The position numbers and the translations under genes were made by a program. A DNA stretch of 64,000 bases from Nelumbo lutea. Lineage: Eukaryota; Streptophyta; Magnoliopsida; Proteales; Nelumbonaceae. This document shows, in pieces, positions 35,801 to 47,138 of the stretch. Each line of letters starts with the position of its first letter. Within the stretch, counting starts at the first letter, position 1. Under the pieces are notes generated by a model. That model had not been told where the DNA came from, did not search any database, and worked only from the letters and a program-made list of their open reading frames with translations. The stretch lies in assembly GCA_022828595.1 (NCBI GenBank), contig JAKGHH010000003.1, forward strand, positions 9,982,934 to 10,046,933, read 5' to 3'.

Positions 35801-38800
35801 GTTTTTCATTTTTCCCTCTATTAGACTACTAATTCAGCTTCATTTTTCATCAAACTCTTTGCTTATGTATGGTCTTCTTGGATGGTTAAGATTCTTCACT
35901 ACAACTCAGGCATCTAATTAATGCATGGTGGGTAGAATATACAGTCCCTGAAACTTTTGCATCCAACACAGAAGCAAAAGACTAGCCCTGATTAAAAGTA
36001 TATAACAGCTGGTAATGATAGAATGTTTTAAAATACTAATGAAATCATTTTGAACCTTTAGGTGATTGACAATTCTTCTGATATTCTCCTTATACTCTTC
36101 AACAGGCACATGTTGTCATTCATTGTTCCTCCCCAAAAGGGCCGCATCATTAGCTCCAAAGAAAATGATAGTGGCAACAGGAGGCTTTGTACAGCCCTAC
36201 AAAGAAAAAAGGAGATAAAGACACACTTAAGAACCTTGGAATGAGCCAACAAGTAAAAATGGGTGAAATCTTTTACTTGTAAGGAAACTCCACTAAAGTA
36301 GAACTGGTTAAGTAAAAGATGTTTTATATTACAAAGAATCTCTAAATAAACCTTCTTTAGCCAATGTGTGTGTAAAACCATTACACTTTTAGTATACTAC
36401 AAAGAACTAGCTTTTGTACCATCAGTAACCAGCTCTTTGATGTGATGTATTGAATCAGTTACTCTATGAACTCCCCCTTCATTTGCCCAATGGATTACGT
36501 TGATCACATGACCTGATAAACTTCCAACTTTTGACCTTGAGGAAAGCCTTATTTTCCACTTAATTGAATCCACTACCCACCATCGTTTGAAAGATCTATT
36601 CTGGTAGAACCAGAGAACACAAGCCCAATTACTATTTAAATTTACACTAACAACTGAAGTCCCAGGATCATTAAAGTGTGGAGATGTTTCCTATGTGATC
36701 TATGATTGAAGAGAGAATGTAGTGGAAGTATGTTTCTTGAATGTTCTGTGACACCTACTGATCAGACTGAAGGAATGTTTTTTTTAAGATGGCTATAGTA
36801 CCAGAAATGCATAAATATTTTAGGAGATGAAAGTATTGATCAGATTCATAGAAAGGGTCATTGATCAAAGTCTGGAATTCTAAGGACATCTACTGGCTGA
36901 ATTTTATAGATAAATGGCAAAAGGTATGATAGTAATTAGTAAGCCACTGTCATATGGTTCCATGTTAATTCTGTTGATGAATTCAATTGAAATCTAGTGT
37001 ATGTAGTGAGGTGCTTCAAGAAGAATATTAGAAAGGTAGAGCTTGGCAATATAACAAGTACCAATCCCTGAAACTCTTTTCATATGGTGTACACATATCA
37101 GGCACATATTATATACCAGTATATCTAGAAGACTACAATCTTGCATTCACAACACAACAAATCCGGAGAAGATACCATAAACAATCATTAAAAAAATAAT
37201 CGTAAACCTTTCTAGTTTGTCCATGATGAAGTTCATATGCCTTATACAATTCCCTAAAAGATTTTTAGCATGTTAGATTAAATATGCCTACCTTCATCTG
37301 CTTCAGAATGTGCAAAAATACATGCCATAAAATTTAATCTGTTTTAGCCAATATATGTTCCTTTTTTGTTTAACAACAACAAAAAATGCACAAAGATGTG
37401 GCTATATGTGTGTATGCATACATAAAGGCACCCAATGTTGGTCCCAGCTATTTGGGGCCGGGGTCTTGGGAGAGCTCAGATCCCTACCCACAAACTGTTC
37501 CCACATCCATAGCCACCAGACACTGCAGGCATGCATTGGGAATATCTCCTTTGTCATTCATGGGGAGATGTTCTCAATATACAGCATTAGTGTCCTGTGG
37601 GTAAGGATGTGGAGTTTGTAGGTAGGACTGTAGGAGACCCAGAGTAGTCTTGGGAGGGGTGGACTGAAATTGATACAGACCTAACCTTAGGCACATTTCG
37701 GACCAAAGTGGCCGCTTTCAGACTCAAGCCCGCATTCTCATGCTTGTCAGCCCAAGGTCTAACCATTTCATGTATGCATATGTTTCATAATGGGACTCCA
37801 TAATGTGTAGTTTAATTTTCTTTACTACCAACTCAACAGGTTAACTCTTCTTCTTCCTCTTACAATAAGCAGCTGAAGCTTACAACTTACAAGCCAGTAG
37901 CTTCATTACATCTCAAGATTTAACCTTTACTAAGTTCCAGGTTCTTCTTCTTCTTTTTTTCATGGTTTCAGGGACTCATTATTGTGTTCCTATACACTTT
38001 CCATGTCCACCACCGTGTATGCATGTTAACCAAAAATGAACTTTATGTTGTTTCTGTTACTTTAAATTTCTAAAGGATTCTCACATTGTACTCTTTCAGT
38101 ATGTAAAGGTTTTCCCAAAAGAATCATAACAGCTAACCTGAACCACATATACGTTTCTAGAGTTAGGCATGCCACTCGAATGCCAGTTCCATTTTGTGTC
38201 ACATTCAACACCCAAAGTCCCAAACCTATAATTGGGGGAAACAGCATTGTTGGCCATAAGAAAAACACCACTCCTGCACTTCAGAACCCACTACAAAATT
38301 GCATTTCACAATCCCCTACTTTATTAACAAACACATCCATTCAAATTCCCTAGTCCGATCTAACACAGTAATTCAGAGATACATCATTCATGAAGGATTT
38401 CCAAATGTAAATGCAAACAAACACAGGAAAAGTAATTACAAATGTAGCACCATAAATAAAAAAACAAAGGATAAATGGAGAGTAAAAAAAAGAAACAAGT
38501 TTAAATCTTACAAGCGGGATAAGGTGATTTAATAAGAACAATGCCCATCTAGTGTTGTATCCACCATACCCACGAACAATAACGTCAGCCTGCCCATAAA
38601 GAAAAAAAAAAAAAAAGAAGAAGAAAGAATTGCAGTGAGTCAGTGACCATTTCTAAGGTACTAGGAAAGCATTATACCTAAAAACAATCATGAAAGACGG
38701 AGGAAAGTAAAATTGAAAAAATGAATAAAAAGACGTTTCTTATAAAATGGGTTTGAAGAAGAAGAATCTGACACATGGAAGAACAAATAGAAACTGCAGT

Positions 38801-38978
38801 ATTCGACGTTTGGAACAAAATATACACGAAAAATAGGAACAAGAAAGAAGATGGTAATAAAAGCATAAGCAAGGAGAACCTTTCGAGAGTAAGTATCAGC
38901 AAGAGCTGCTCCCCATCCACCTGGTCTGAATGATTGTTCAGTGATCGAATCGCCAAATAAGACTATTTGAGGTCTCAT
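32802..38978 (-). CDS. GDSL esterase/lipase (At5g45920/CPRD49 type) with one in-frame stop
   Basis: SGNH-fold hydrolase. Minus-strand exons: 38978-38880, 38589-38512, 36196-36056, 35135-35059, 34478-34314, 32970-32802. They join with correct phase to 242 codons, the length of the At5g45920-type family. Block I FGDSI has Ser11. Block II is RGYGGYNTRWA. Block III is FFGANDAA with Asn75. Block V is SDGLHL with Asp188 and His191. The rest is also well conserved (PVEEYKENIRRIVNHL, FITPPPVNEEGR, PERTNEMAGVYAKQC, INLWSKMQE, DFPHHSEID). Codon 86 in exon 3 is TGA (36118-36116), between LLGRNNE and QHVPVEEY, where relatives usually have Arg; a CGA-to-TGA change would explain it. The gene is either a recently disabled copy, a nonsense allele, or carries a base error. 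All introns are GT-AG. Confidence 0.85.
33415..33579. mobile_element. Foldback MITE in GDSL intron 5
   Basis: Arms of about 60 bp: GCTTTAGCTGTTCAG and AACCAATGATGAGGTTCCAC on the left pair with CTGAACAGCTAAAGC and GTGGAACCTTATCATTGGTT on the right. A TTA occurs at both borders (33412-33414 and 33580-33582), which would fit a PIF/Harbinger target. No coding sequence. Confidence 0.65.
34610..34690 (+). repeat. Au-SINE-like sequence in GDSL intron 4
   Basis: ATCATCATCATCCAAGCCTT, ATCCCCACTATATGGGGCCA and CTATACGAATTCTGTTTCAC form the arrangement widely seen in plant genomes as a short interspersed repeat (CCAAGCCTTATCCCAACTA...GGGGTCGGCTA type). Assignment is by memory. Confidence 0.4.
37428..37770 (+). 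mobile_element. SINE-like repeat split by a foldback MITE, GDSL intron 2
   Basis: Outer parts CACCCAATGTTGGTCCCAGC and, after 37647, GTCTTGGGAGGGGTGGACTG to CTTTCAGACTCAAGCCCGCA and AAGGTCTAACCATT fit an Au-type SINE. The piece 37473-37646 interrupts it, flanked by GTCTTGGGAG at 37463-37472 and 37647-37656 (9-10 bp duplication). Its arms CTACCCACAAACTG..CCACATCC and GGATGTGGAGTTTGTAGGTAG are inverted copies, and its core GGGAATATCTCC...GGAGATGTTCTC resembles the foldback family at 25816. Confidence 0.6.
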
Positions 38979-41900
38979 CCTCTCTATCTATAATGGGAAG
39001 TTGATACTTGAGTCTTGTGACTGTGAAAGACCCGATTACCAACACTGATACTGAGGATCTTCAGCAGTCCAGAAATCGCTGGCAAAAGGTATCCTGAGTT
39101 CACGATGATTTGATCTTAGAATGGGTTCATGGTGCATGATGATGATGCTACCCCAATATCTACTCCGACCCGAATTCATTATCTTGCAGCCGGTTAACGG
39201 TTTGGAGCTACAGGGCAACTGGCCCACAGCCCACAGGGAGAACGCTCATGAGTCATCATGTCATGAAACATTGATTTGCCCCGCAAACCTGAGCCATACT
39301 TCTATCCCACGTTTTTTTATACTTTTTTGATGAATGGTTCAGAAAAAACTTCCAATTAACGAAACGATAAGCATTCTATAGTTTTTTTTTCCGATGAAAA
39401 AAAGCTTTTTATTATTATATTTGCAGCAAAAAAAAAGAGCATTTTATTATTGACATTAGAATTGAGGTTAGAGATGATGGTGAGGAGTTGGTGAACAAAA
39501 AGCTACTACATCCGTGGTCGCATGCGACCCCGATGAAATGCAAACACACCAGCATCCGAAATAAATTCAAGACCTCTCAGAACTGATTTTCCATTAGTTG
39601 AAGGTAGATGAAAACATGGATTGAATCAATAATAAATAACGTAAGGACCCGAGATTTGACAATGGATATGTTGAATAGAGGAACAAGATTCATGTGGTTG
39701 GGTCAATTGCAATTATTAAAAAAAGTTGAAATTGTTTTTATTAATGCAATCACATTAAAGTTTATTTACTTTTATTGGTTTAGGTTTTATAGAGTATACT
39801 TTCACAATTAACAAGATGCAATTATCATGACATTCAAGGTTCAACTACTTTTTTTGCTACAGGTGCACCATATGTACTGTAGATTTTGCCATAATTCATT
39901 CGCTCATTTTGTCATTTGGCAAGAGATTCATAAAAAACACCTCTTGACCAGCCGGAAAGACCAAAACGAAGGCCAGAAATTGGGTCTGTTAAAGCCACTA
40001 AAAACCAAAATCATGTATTTTTTAGCTTCCAACATCATGTTCAGATGCCATCACGTCACCTTGAAGTGAAAATGCAAATGATTTCACCGTTTTTTTCACT
40101 TTTTCCGTTGTTTATGTGAATGTGAGCAGAAAGGGTTAAACAATCCGAACTCTTTTAAATATGCCATTTCCCAGTGTCAAGATAAAACCAGAAAGGTTTT
40201 CATCTTCAGGATTTGAACAGAACTTGTTCGCATTTTATTTGGAAACCACTCCAAAAAAACCATTCTGGTTATAGCCCGACGACCTCTTGCTCCAATGGGT
40301 GGAGCCGTGGAGGCCCCAATTCCCAACTCCCGAATACCTGGGTTTACTCCTGTAGATTGTGCGTGACAATTCCAATATTGAGTTGCAGGTGAGCCTCGAA
40401 TGAGGATATGCGCAATTCCCTTCCCCATCCGACATAAGCTCATTTATTAATCCTCTCCCAAGTGATATTACCAAAAGGAAATCTACGATTTTCAGTCTGT
40501 ATGCCAACTACTGAGAGTTCTGTCAGATTTAATGTTCAAAGCTTAGTGATTCAAGAAGCTTTATTCAATCACAGATGTTTCTGTGCGTCAGAAAGATTTT
40601 TTTTGGGCTAAGAAACAACGTGACTACATAGATTTAATCAATAAGTTGATTATTGGGTTGGCATTAGGTTATCAGCCTACCAGTAATTAAGTTCAAATTG
40701 GAAACTACGAAATCTGATCATGGATAAGGTTTGTGGATGCTGATGCCAGACTTTATTCAGCACTGGTCCCCCTAATTACAAACTAGTACGATTTTAATGA
40801 AACGTGTTAGTATTACTTGGCTCCATCCATGACAGGCACTCCACTACAAAGATATTAGTGGCCGCTGGTTGGGACGACAGCAGTTTACCCATCTAGCCTG
40901 GGAGTCTCACCTGGATTGGATTCTGATGCAGAAACCCAATTGTGAGATAAGACTCTAAATGCTGTTCAATTATCGGTCTTGGGTTCACTATCCTAAAGAC
41001 ATCTCCCAAGTTGTCACTAATTAACAAAGAGTTAGAGAAGATAAGAACGCTTTGTTGGGCTAAAAAGCATTGAAGAAGGAAAAAAAAAGTCTTCCCCTAA
41101 ATAGTTATTACACATTACAGAGGGATTAAAGACAGAAAAATGCACACAAGGCCCATTGACCTTACCAAAGAGAGCCTGCAGTGATACAGGTTAAGTCCGT
41201 AGTAGAGCAAGGCATGTAACCAAGCAACTTTTATCTGAGAGATTAAAGAGTCCAAGACACACATCCATGTGAATGTACCAAGCCCTCCTTCCCCTCCCAG
41301 GCTCTCACACATACGTGCACTCTTGTGCTGTGCATATATGTGGTTTTCAAAAAATGCAACCTCTTATATTCCTTATATGGCTCTTATTTTGAAGGCTTTT
41401 CATGAGTGTAAAGATGGAGTTTGCTACCAATTAAGTTGGTCTTTGGGTATAGAGCTAGTGCAATATAAAACTTACATGGTGGCATCCCAATACAGAAGCT
41501 CTACTAAAGAAGAAGATGAGAAGGCATGAAAGAGCAGTTGCCATCCCAATGAAAGTCTGTAGATGCACAAAGAAAGAATAGTGTATTTGGCTGGCTGAGT
41601 TATTAAATTACAACTAAATGATGAAAATTATAGGTGGAAGGAGGGAAAGGCACCATATTGCCTACATTTAGATTTAGTAATACAAGACAAATAGATTGGC
41701 GACAATCATCAGGTTATAAAACTTTGAAAAAAGAATCAATTGAACATAGAGACATGAAAGGAGATTATCCAAAAAAGTCAATTTTTCTTTATTCTAGGGG
41801 AGAAAACTACCAAGTATATCTTTTCAGGTATTGAAGAAAAAATCTGGGGAGAAGAAATGCCTTCAATGCTTATTCATAAATGCCGCACGATAATGGTTTC

Positions 41901-42544
41901 TAGATATACTTTGTGGGATTTGAAAAGGAAAGAAGTTCTGGTTGTGTATCTCAACATGATTATGGTTATGTACAAAGAAGCAATTGATAGCATGACAAAA
42001 TTTGGTGGAGAGACAAGTTTATTTGCTCTGCCTTACCTCAAGGATCAATGTTGATTTCACATTCTTTTCAACTAATCATGGATTAGAACTAGGTTAATAT
42101 AAGAGAAGTCCTATGGTACAAGTTGCTTGTTGAAAACAGTTGCAATTTATTACACTAGAAAGAATGGGTAAATGCAAATTAAGCTAGAAAAGAAAATTAA
42201 TTAAGATTGATGGCAATGAGATTCCTCTAAGCATTACCTTTCAGTATCTTTTCCTAATTATTCATGGGGAAGGAGAAATATACTGCCCATAGAGTTACTA
42301 CTAATGGCAAATTCAAGAAATGGTGCCCAGATATAGATAATGGCATGGACATGTATATATATATATATACACACACACATATTAAGCTAAATGCCATTTC
42401 TCAATATCCTACAAATTTAGTTAAACTTCTAGCATATATAGACTTTGAAAAGGATGATTTATTAAAACAAGCCATAATGCATATTATAAAGGTGCTAATG
42501 CTATAAGGTTTACTTTTAAAAGTGTCCATGTAGTATTCAGTACT

Positions 42545-42789
42545 GTTAGTGTTGAGTATGTAGGGGTATTTCTGTCTTTATTCTTATGCTGAGGTTGCTG
42601 ATGTGTAAGATTATGTTAGAACTAGTGTCCCTCACTTAAGTAGGGGCACATGTGTCTTTTCCATTATGTTAGTAATATAAAACACATCTGGCCGAATGGG
42701 AGAGTGAATCTTTGCTCTCATCCGAACCAGAACTTTTCTCTCTCTTTCTTTCTTCTTTCTTCTTCTCTCTTCTCGACTGTTATCAGACA
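42545..42789 (+). repeat. Possible solo LTR
   Basis: It starts TGTTAGTGTTGAGTATGTAG and ends near TTATCAGACA, with an LTR-like layout: an AATATAAAA box at 42674, then GGCCGAATGGGAGAG and a pyrimidine tract TTTCTCTCTCTTTC. The layout and some words (GGCCGAATGG, CCCACTTAAG-like) recall the LTR at 58313-58620. No target duplication or internal region was found. Confidence 0.35.
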
Positions 42790-43350
42790 AACAGGACTCA
42801 AGGGCAGGCCGAATTATAAAAAGTACCAATATCTAGTATATATCATGTCAGACATGGCATACTAGAAATATGTAGCCATCTGAGTATCAGAGTTCGAGAC
42901 TTCAAGTGTAATGCTGTCGATGCATATCATAAAAAATGAAGTTTTGTAGGCACCATAAGACTGGTATTAGATGTTAGGCACCTAAGAAACAAATATGAAT
43001 GAAATGAGTGCAAAGGAATGGGGATATTCAGATCAATGAGTGGTAAAAATTTTACATGCAAGATTAAAAATGATTATATTACTGGATAAGAAGTTGCACC
43101 GTTCTGCAACAAGAAAAGGGAAAGTAAATTATGACACTTTGTCCATGAAAAGTAAGACTGACAAATGCAGTAGCATGGAGCTTTCTAGTGCAAATCGAAG
43201 GCCCCAAAATAAACAGTTTGTAAACTCACTCTTAACAGAAAATATAACCTTGGATAAAACATAATCGATAAGAGGATTCACGCCTGCTAATTTGATAAAG
43301 GATTATTATGACAAATGGTGGGAAGCACTCATGTGTGTCAACATTTCAAT

Positions 43351-43801
43351 CAGTGTTTTAAAAGGCGTGGGAGGTGCAGCGAGCCGCTCGCAAAATGCCT
43401 TGAGGCATATGCCAGAGATGCTAACACCTCTGAGGCGTACACTTCAGGTGCAATCAAACGCTTTTTTCATGAGGCATACGCCTCATGCACCTCATGCACA
43501 CCTCACATAAAAAGACAAAAAAAATAAAAAAAAAAGGAAAGGAAAGGAAAAGAAAAGAATGGGAAGGGAAAGAAAAAGAAAGAAAGAGAAGGAAAAAAAA
43601 AAAAGAGAAAAGAAAAGAAAAGGAAAGGGAAGGGAAGAAAAGATAAGGGGAAAGAAAGTGGTCCGCCCCTGGCTGAGGCCTCTTAAGTAGGCTTACACTT
43701 CATTGTGCTCAGGAGGCTTACGCCTCTTACATCCTGAACTACGCCTCACACCTCTAGGTAGTGGAACACCTCGCGTCACACCTCCGCATTTTAAAACATT
43801 G
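43351..43801. mobile_element. hAT-like element with purine-rich interior
   Basis: The 451-bp element begins CAGTGTTTTAAAAGGCG and ends GCATTTTAAAACATTG. ATTTCAAT flanks it perfectly at 43343-43350 and 43802-43809. CAG-type ends and 8-bp duplications are typical of hAT. The arms carry GAGGCGTACGCCTC-like words. The centre (43508-43655) is an almost pure A/G tract on the plus strand (AAAGG/AAAAG repeats). Confidence 0.8.
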
Positions 43802-44130
43802 ATTTCAATTGTGATGCATGGGTTTAGGAGTTCTTTGTTACAATTGTAGAGAACCCATATTTCCTTCATTTTCAACTATAATCAAATTTAGCTCAAACTA
43901 TTCAAAACTCAAAGAACTTGAAAGTCCTATCTTACTTTTCGATTTGTAAAGCTACTTTTCCAAAGAAGAGAGTTCATTAGAATCATTTAAACATATGCAA
44001 TAATTGTGGTACCAAACAATATACAAGTTTCTAGTGCTCAAAAATTGTGATTCATGCATAAGTTAGGTCCTCCAAGAAATAGACAGAAGTATGAAAACGA
44101 GTAGGTGAGGTATAGAGTTGATTATGTATC

Positions 44131-44468
44131 TGATGGAATTATGGAAAGATTTCATAAACCTGAAATGGCATTAAATGTCGACAAGATATGATTTGCGGCA
44201 AATTAAGAAAGATATGATTTGCTGCAAATTTAGAAAGATTTGATTTGATTGATTACAGTTTTGAATAAATTTAGGAAAGTCATATCCTAGGATTAAGGGA
44301 AAGATTTAATCAATCCCTAATTGAGAGAGATTCTAGGAGTAATTAAGAGAGATCCTAGGAGTTTGTCTCTCCTGTCTTTTCTTATTTAAGTTGTATGCTC
44401 AACATGTTTTTTCAACACATTACCAATACAGAAGTATTTCTTCTTCTCTTCCTCTTTATTTTGCCACA
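44131..44468 (+). mobile_element. 5' LTR of copia element 1
   Basis: The sequence begins TGATGGAATTATGG and ends TTTTGCCACA, immediately before a primer-binding site TGGTATCAGAGC (44469-44480) like those matching initiator Met-tRNA in plant copia elements. The 3' third has a pyrimidine tract (TTCTTCTTCTCTTCCTC). The start is set by the TG and is approximate. No second LTR exists in the window. Confidence 0.65.
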
Positions 44469-44494
44469 TGGTATCAGAGCTTTAGGGTCCGATC

Positions 44495-46816
44495 ATGAAT
44501 TTTAAGGCCGCCATGGTTGGCTCTAGTTCAGCCTCTTCGAATGCTACCAATGGTGTGACATCTTCGGAGGGAGGTATTCAGTTAGCTGCCATCTCTCTTT
44601 CTGAGAATTCTCTTCAAATTACCATTCACAAATTGAATGGAAAGAATTATCTTGAGTGGTCTCAGTCTGTGCGGTTGGTGATCGATGAAAAAGGGAAACT
44701 TGACTATTTGAATGGCGAAGTGAAACCGCCAGCCACTGATGATCCAAAGTACAGGCAATGGCGTTCTGAAAATTCAATGGTTACCGCCTGGTTGATCAAC
44801 TCTATCGATCCTATGATTGAAAAACCATTCATGTTCCTGCCAACTACTCATGATGTGCGGGAAGCTGTTAGGGAAACCTATTCAGAACTGGACAATCATT
44901 CACAACTGTTCGAACTGAATACCCGAATGTGGAAGATGCAGCAAGGTAAGCGTAAAGTAACTGTTTATTATAATGAGATGATGGCTGTTTGGTAGGAGCT
45001 GGATTTATTTGAAGAAGAAGAATGGGAAAGTCCGAGTGACAATGCTCGGTACAAAAAGAAGATAAAAAGAGGTCGAGTCTTTGTCTTATTGGCTGGTTTG
45101 AATAAAGAACTCGATCGGGGACGTATCTTAGGGTGAAAGCCCTTGCCTACTATAAGAGAAGTTTTTTCAGAAGTGCGTAGAGAAGAAGCACGGCGACAAG
45201 TGATGTTGAAGAATGTTAATGAAGCAAAAACAGAGAATGAAGGGTCCGCTCTTGTGGCTCGAGGCACAGACGTAGACGGAGATAAACAAGGAGGAAAGCA
45301 AAGGCCTTGGTGTGATCATTGTAAAAAGCCATGGCATACCCAAGAAACCTGCTAGAAGTTGCACGAGAAACTAACAAGTTGGAAGAAAAAATCAGACAGT
45401 GACAACAAGTCAAGGGGAGATGTCCGCGCACTTCAAGTAAGCAATTCGGATCCAAGGCAACAATCATCCTCAGAGTCTCTTCCTTTCACAAAGGAACAAA
45501 TAGAGCACTTATATAAAATGTTTCAATCTCAATCGTTAAGAAATTCTAATCCATCATGTTCTTTAGCCCAATCAGGTAATTTTTCACTACAGCCATTGCT
45601 TATACCAAATCTAATGGTTCCTGATCATATGACTGGCACTTCACAATTATTCACTTCATATACACCCTGTGCAGGGAATCAAAAGGTTAAAATTGCAGAT
45701 GGTTCCTTTGCCACTATTGCTGAGAAAGGAACTATGTCTATTTCTCCTTCTCTAAACCTTAAAGATGTTGTACATGTTCCTAACCTATCATACAATCTCT
45801 TATCTGTCAGCAAACTAACCATTGATCATAATTGTCAGGTTAATTTTTGGTCTTCTTGTTGTGAATTTCAGGAGTTAACCTCGGGGAAGATGATTGGGGG
45901 TGCTAAATTGGATGGTGGTCTCTACCTCTTTAATAAAAGACCAGCCTTTGGAAGGCAAGACCGACAGACTTGTTTCAGCTCTATCTCTGTTTCTAATGAC
46001 AGTGAAGTTTTGTTATGGCATTATCGATTAGGACATCCTAGCTTTCAATATTTAAAGCATCTATTTCCCAAGTTATTCATGAATAAAAATCATTCGTGTT
46101 TTAAGTGTGAATCTTGTGAATTAGCAAAACATCATCGTGTTGTTTTTCCGTCCCAACCATATAAAAAATCAAAACCATTTACCATGATTCACAGTGATGT
46201 TTGGGGTCCTTCTAGAGTAACAACTCTTTCTGGAAAGCGTTGGTTCATTACTTTTATTGATGATCATACTAGGGTCACTTGGGTTTTCCTTTTAAAAGAG
46301 AAATAAGATGTTGAAACTGTGTTTAAAACTTTCTATAACATGGTTCAAACACAATTTCATACTCATATTAAAATTTTTCGAAGTGATAATGGAAAGGAAT
46401 TTTTTAACAATGTATTAGGGAATTTTTTTGCTGAGAAAGGAATTGTACACCAAAGTTCGTATAATAATACACCTCAATAAAATGGGGTGGCTGAAAGGAA
46501 AAACAAACATCTCCTTGAAGTTGTTAAAGCCCTAAGTTTTCAAACTAAGGTTCCTAAGTATCTTTGGGGAGAAGTCGTTTTAACAACCACTTATTTGATT
46601 AACAGACTGCCTACACGAATTTTGGATTTTAAAACACCCATACAGGTTTTCATTGACTGTTTTCCAAACTCTCGGCTAGTGACAAACATTCCTTTAAAAA
46701 TTTTTGGAAGTGTGGCCTTTGTTCATAACCATGATCCTAAACCTTCAAAACTTTATCCAAAAGCACATAAATGTATTTTTGTAGGCTATCCCACTAATCA
46801 GAGAGGCTACAAATGA
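44495..46816 (+). pseudogene. Ty1/copia element 1, decayed gag-protease-integrase
   Basis: Gag begins at 44495 with a UBN2/copia-type region (LNGKNYLEWSQSVRL, MVTAWLINSIDPMI) and goes through a zinc-knuckle-like CDHCKKPWHTQETC. The protease motif is damaged: PNLMVPDHMTG stands where DSGASDHMTG is usual. A GAG-pre-integrase HHCC part follows (LWHYRLGHPSF...CESCELAKH). The integrase core has MIHSDVWGP, FRSDNGKEF and GVAERKN. In-frame stops interrupt it near 44993 (TAG), 45134 (TGA), 45353 (TAG), 46304 (TAA) and 46478 (TAA). Homology ends at 46815 after GYPTNQRGYK, with no reverse transcriptase or RNase H, so the 3' half and 3' LTR are missing. Confidence 0.85.
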
Positions 46817-46966
46817 ATGGTTTTCCAATCATAGGATCCATAGAGTTGATCAATGAATAGTTGGCAGGAACATGAATGGTTTACATAGAGTTGATCAATG
46901 AGTAGTTGGCAGGCTACAAATGTTATATACATATATAACCACATTCGCACATATATACATATATAT

Positions 46967-47138
46967 TAATGAGAATCCCACGGGGCGGGGAGTGCTCTCC
47001 CCACCCCCACCCCCACTCCGTCATTGCCAAAGAGGATGAAAATTTCCCCATCCCTACGGGGGGAATCATCCCAATCCCCACCCCATTCGGGACGGATCAC
47101 CATGGGGATTGGGGAAATGGGGAAAATTTCCATCCCTA
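46967..47138. repeat. Partial copy of the GC-rich hAT-like family
   Basis: It ends AAATTTCCATCCCTA and contains CGGGGCGGGGAGTG and CCCACCCCCACCCC blocks like those of 28923-29658 and 56813-57234. The opposite TAGGAATGGCAA terminus is missing, so it is truncated. Confidence 0.55.

Larger units (their letters stand above)
38979..44130. other. Intergenic DNA, no gene recognised
   Basis: This 5-kb stretch shows no supported gene. It includes the GDSL promoter side (38979-39300), a moderately GC-rich unrecognised segment at 40190-40520, scattered low-complexity tracts, a possible solo LTR (42545-42789) and an hAT element (43351-43801). Open frames on both strands are short and lack family features. 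Confidence 0.45.

Noticed and set aside
37386..37621. Plus-strand frames of 72 and 88 codons in the GDSL intron
   Set aside because: They translate the SINE/MITE composite, not a gene.
43508..43655. Purine tract considered as a gene-associated regulatory repeat
   Set aside because: It is enclosed by an hAT-like element with a perfect target duplication, so it belongs to the element.
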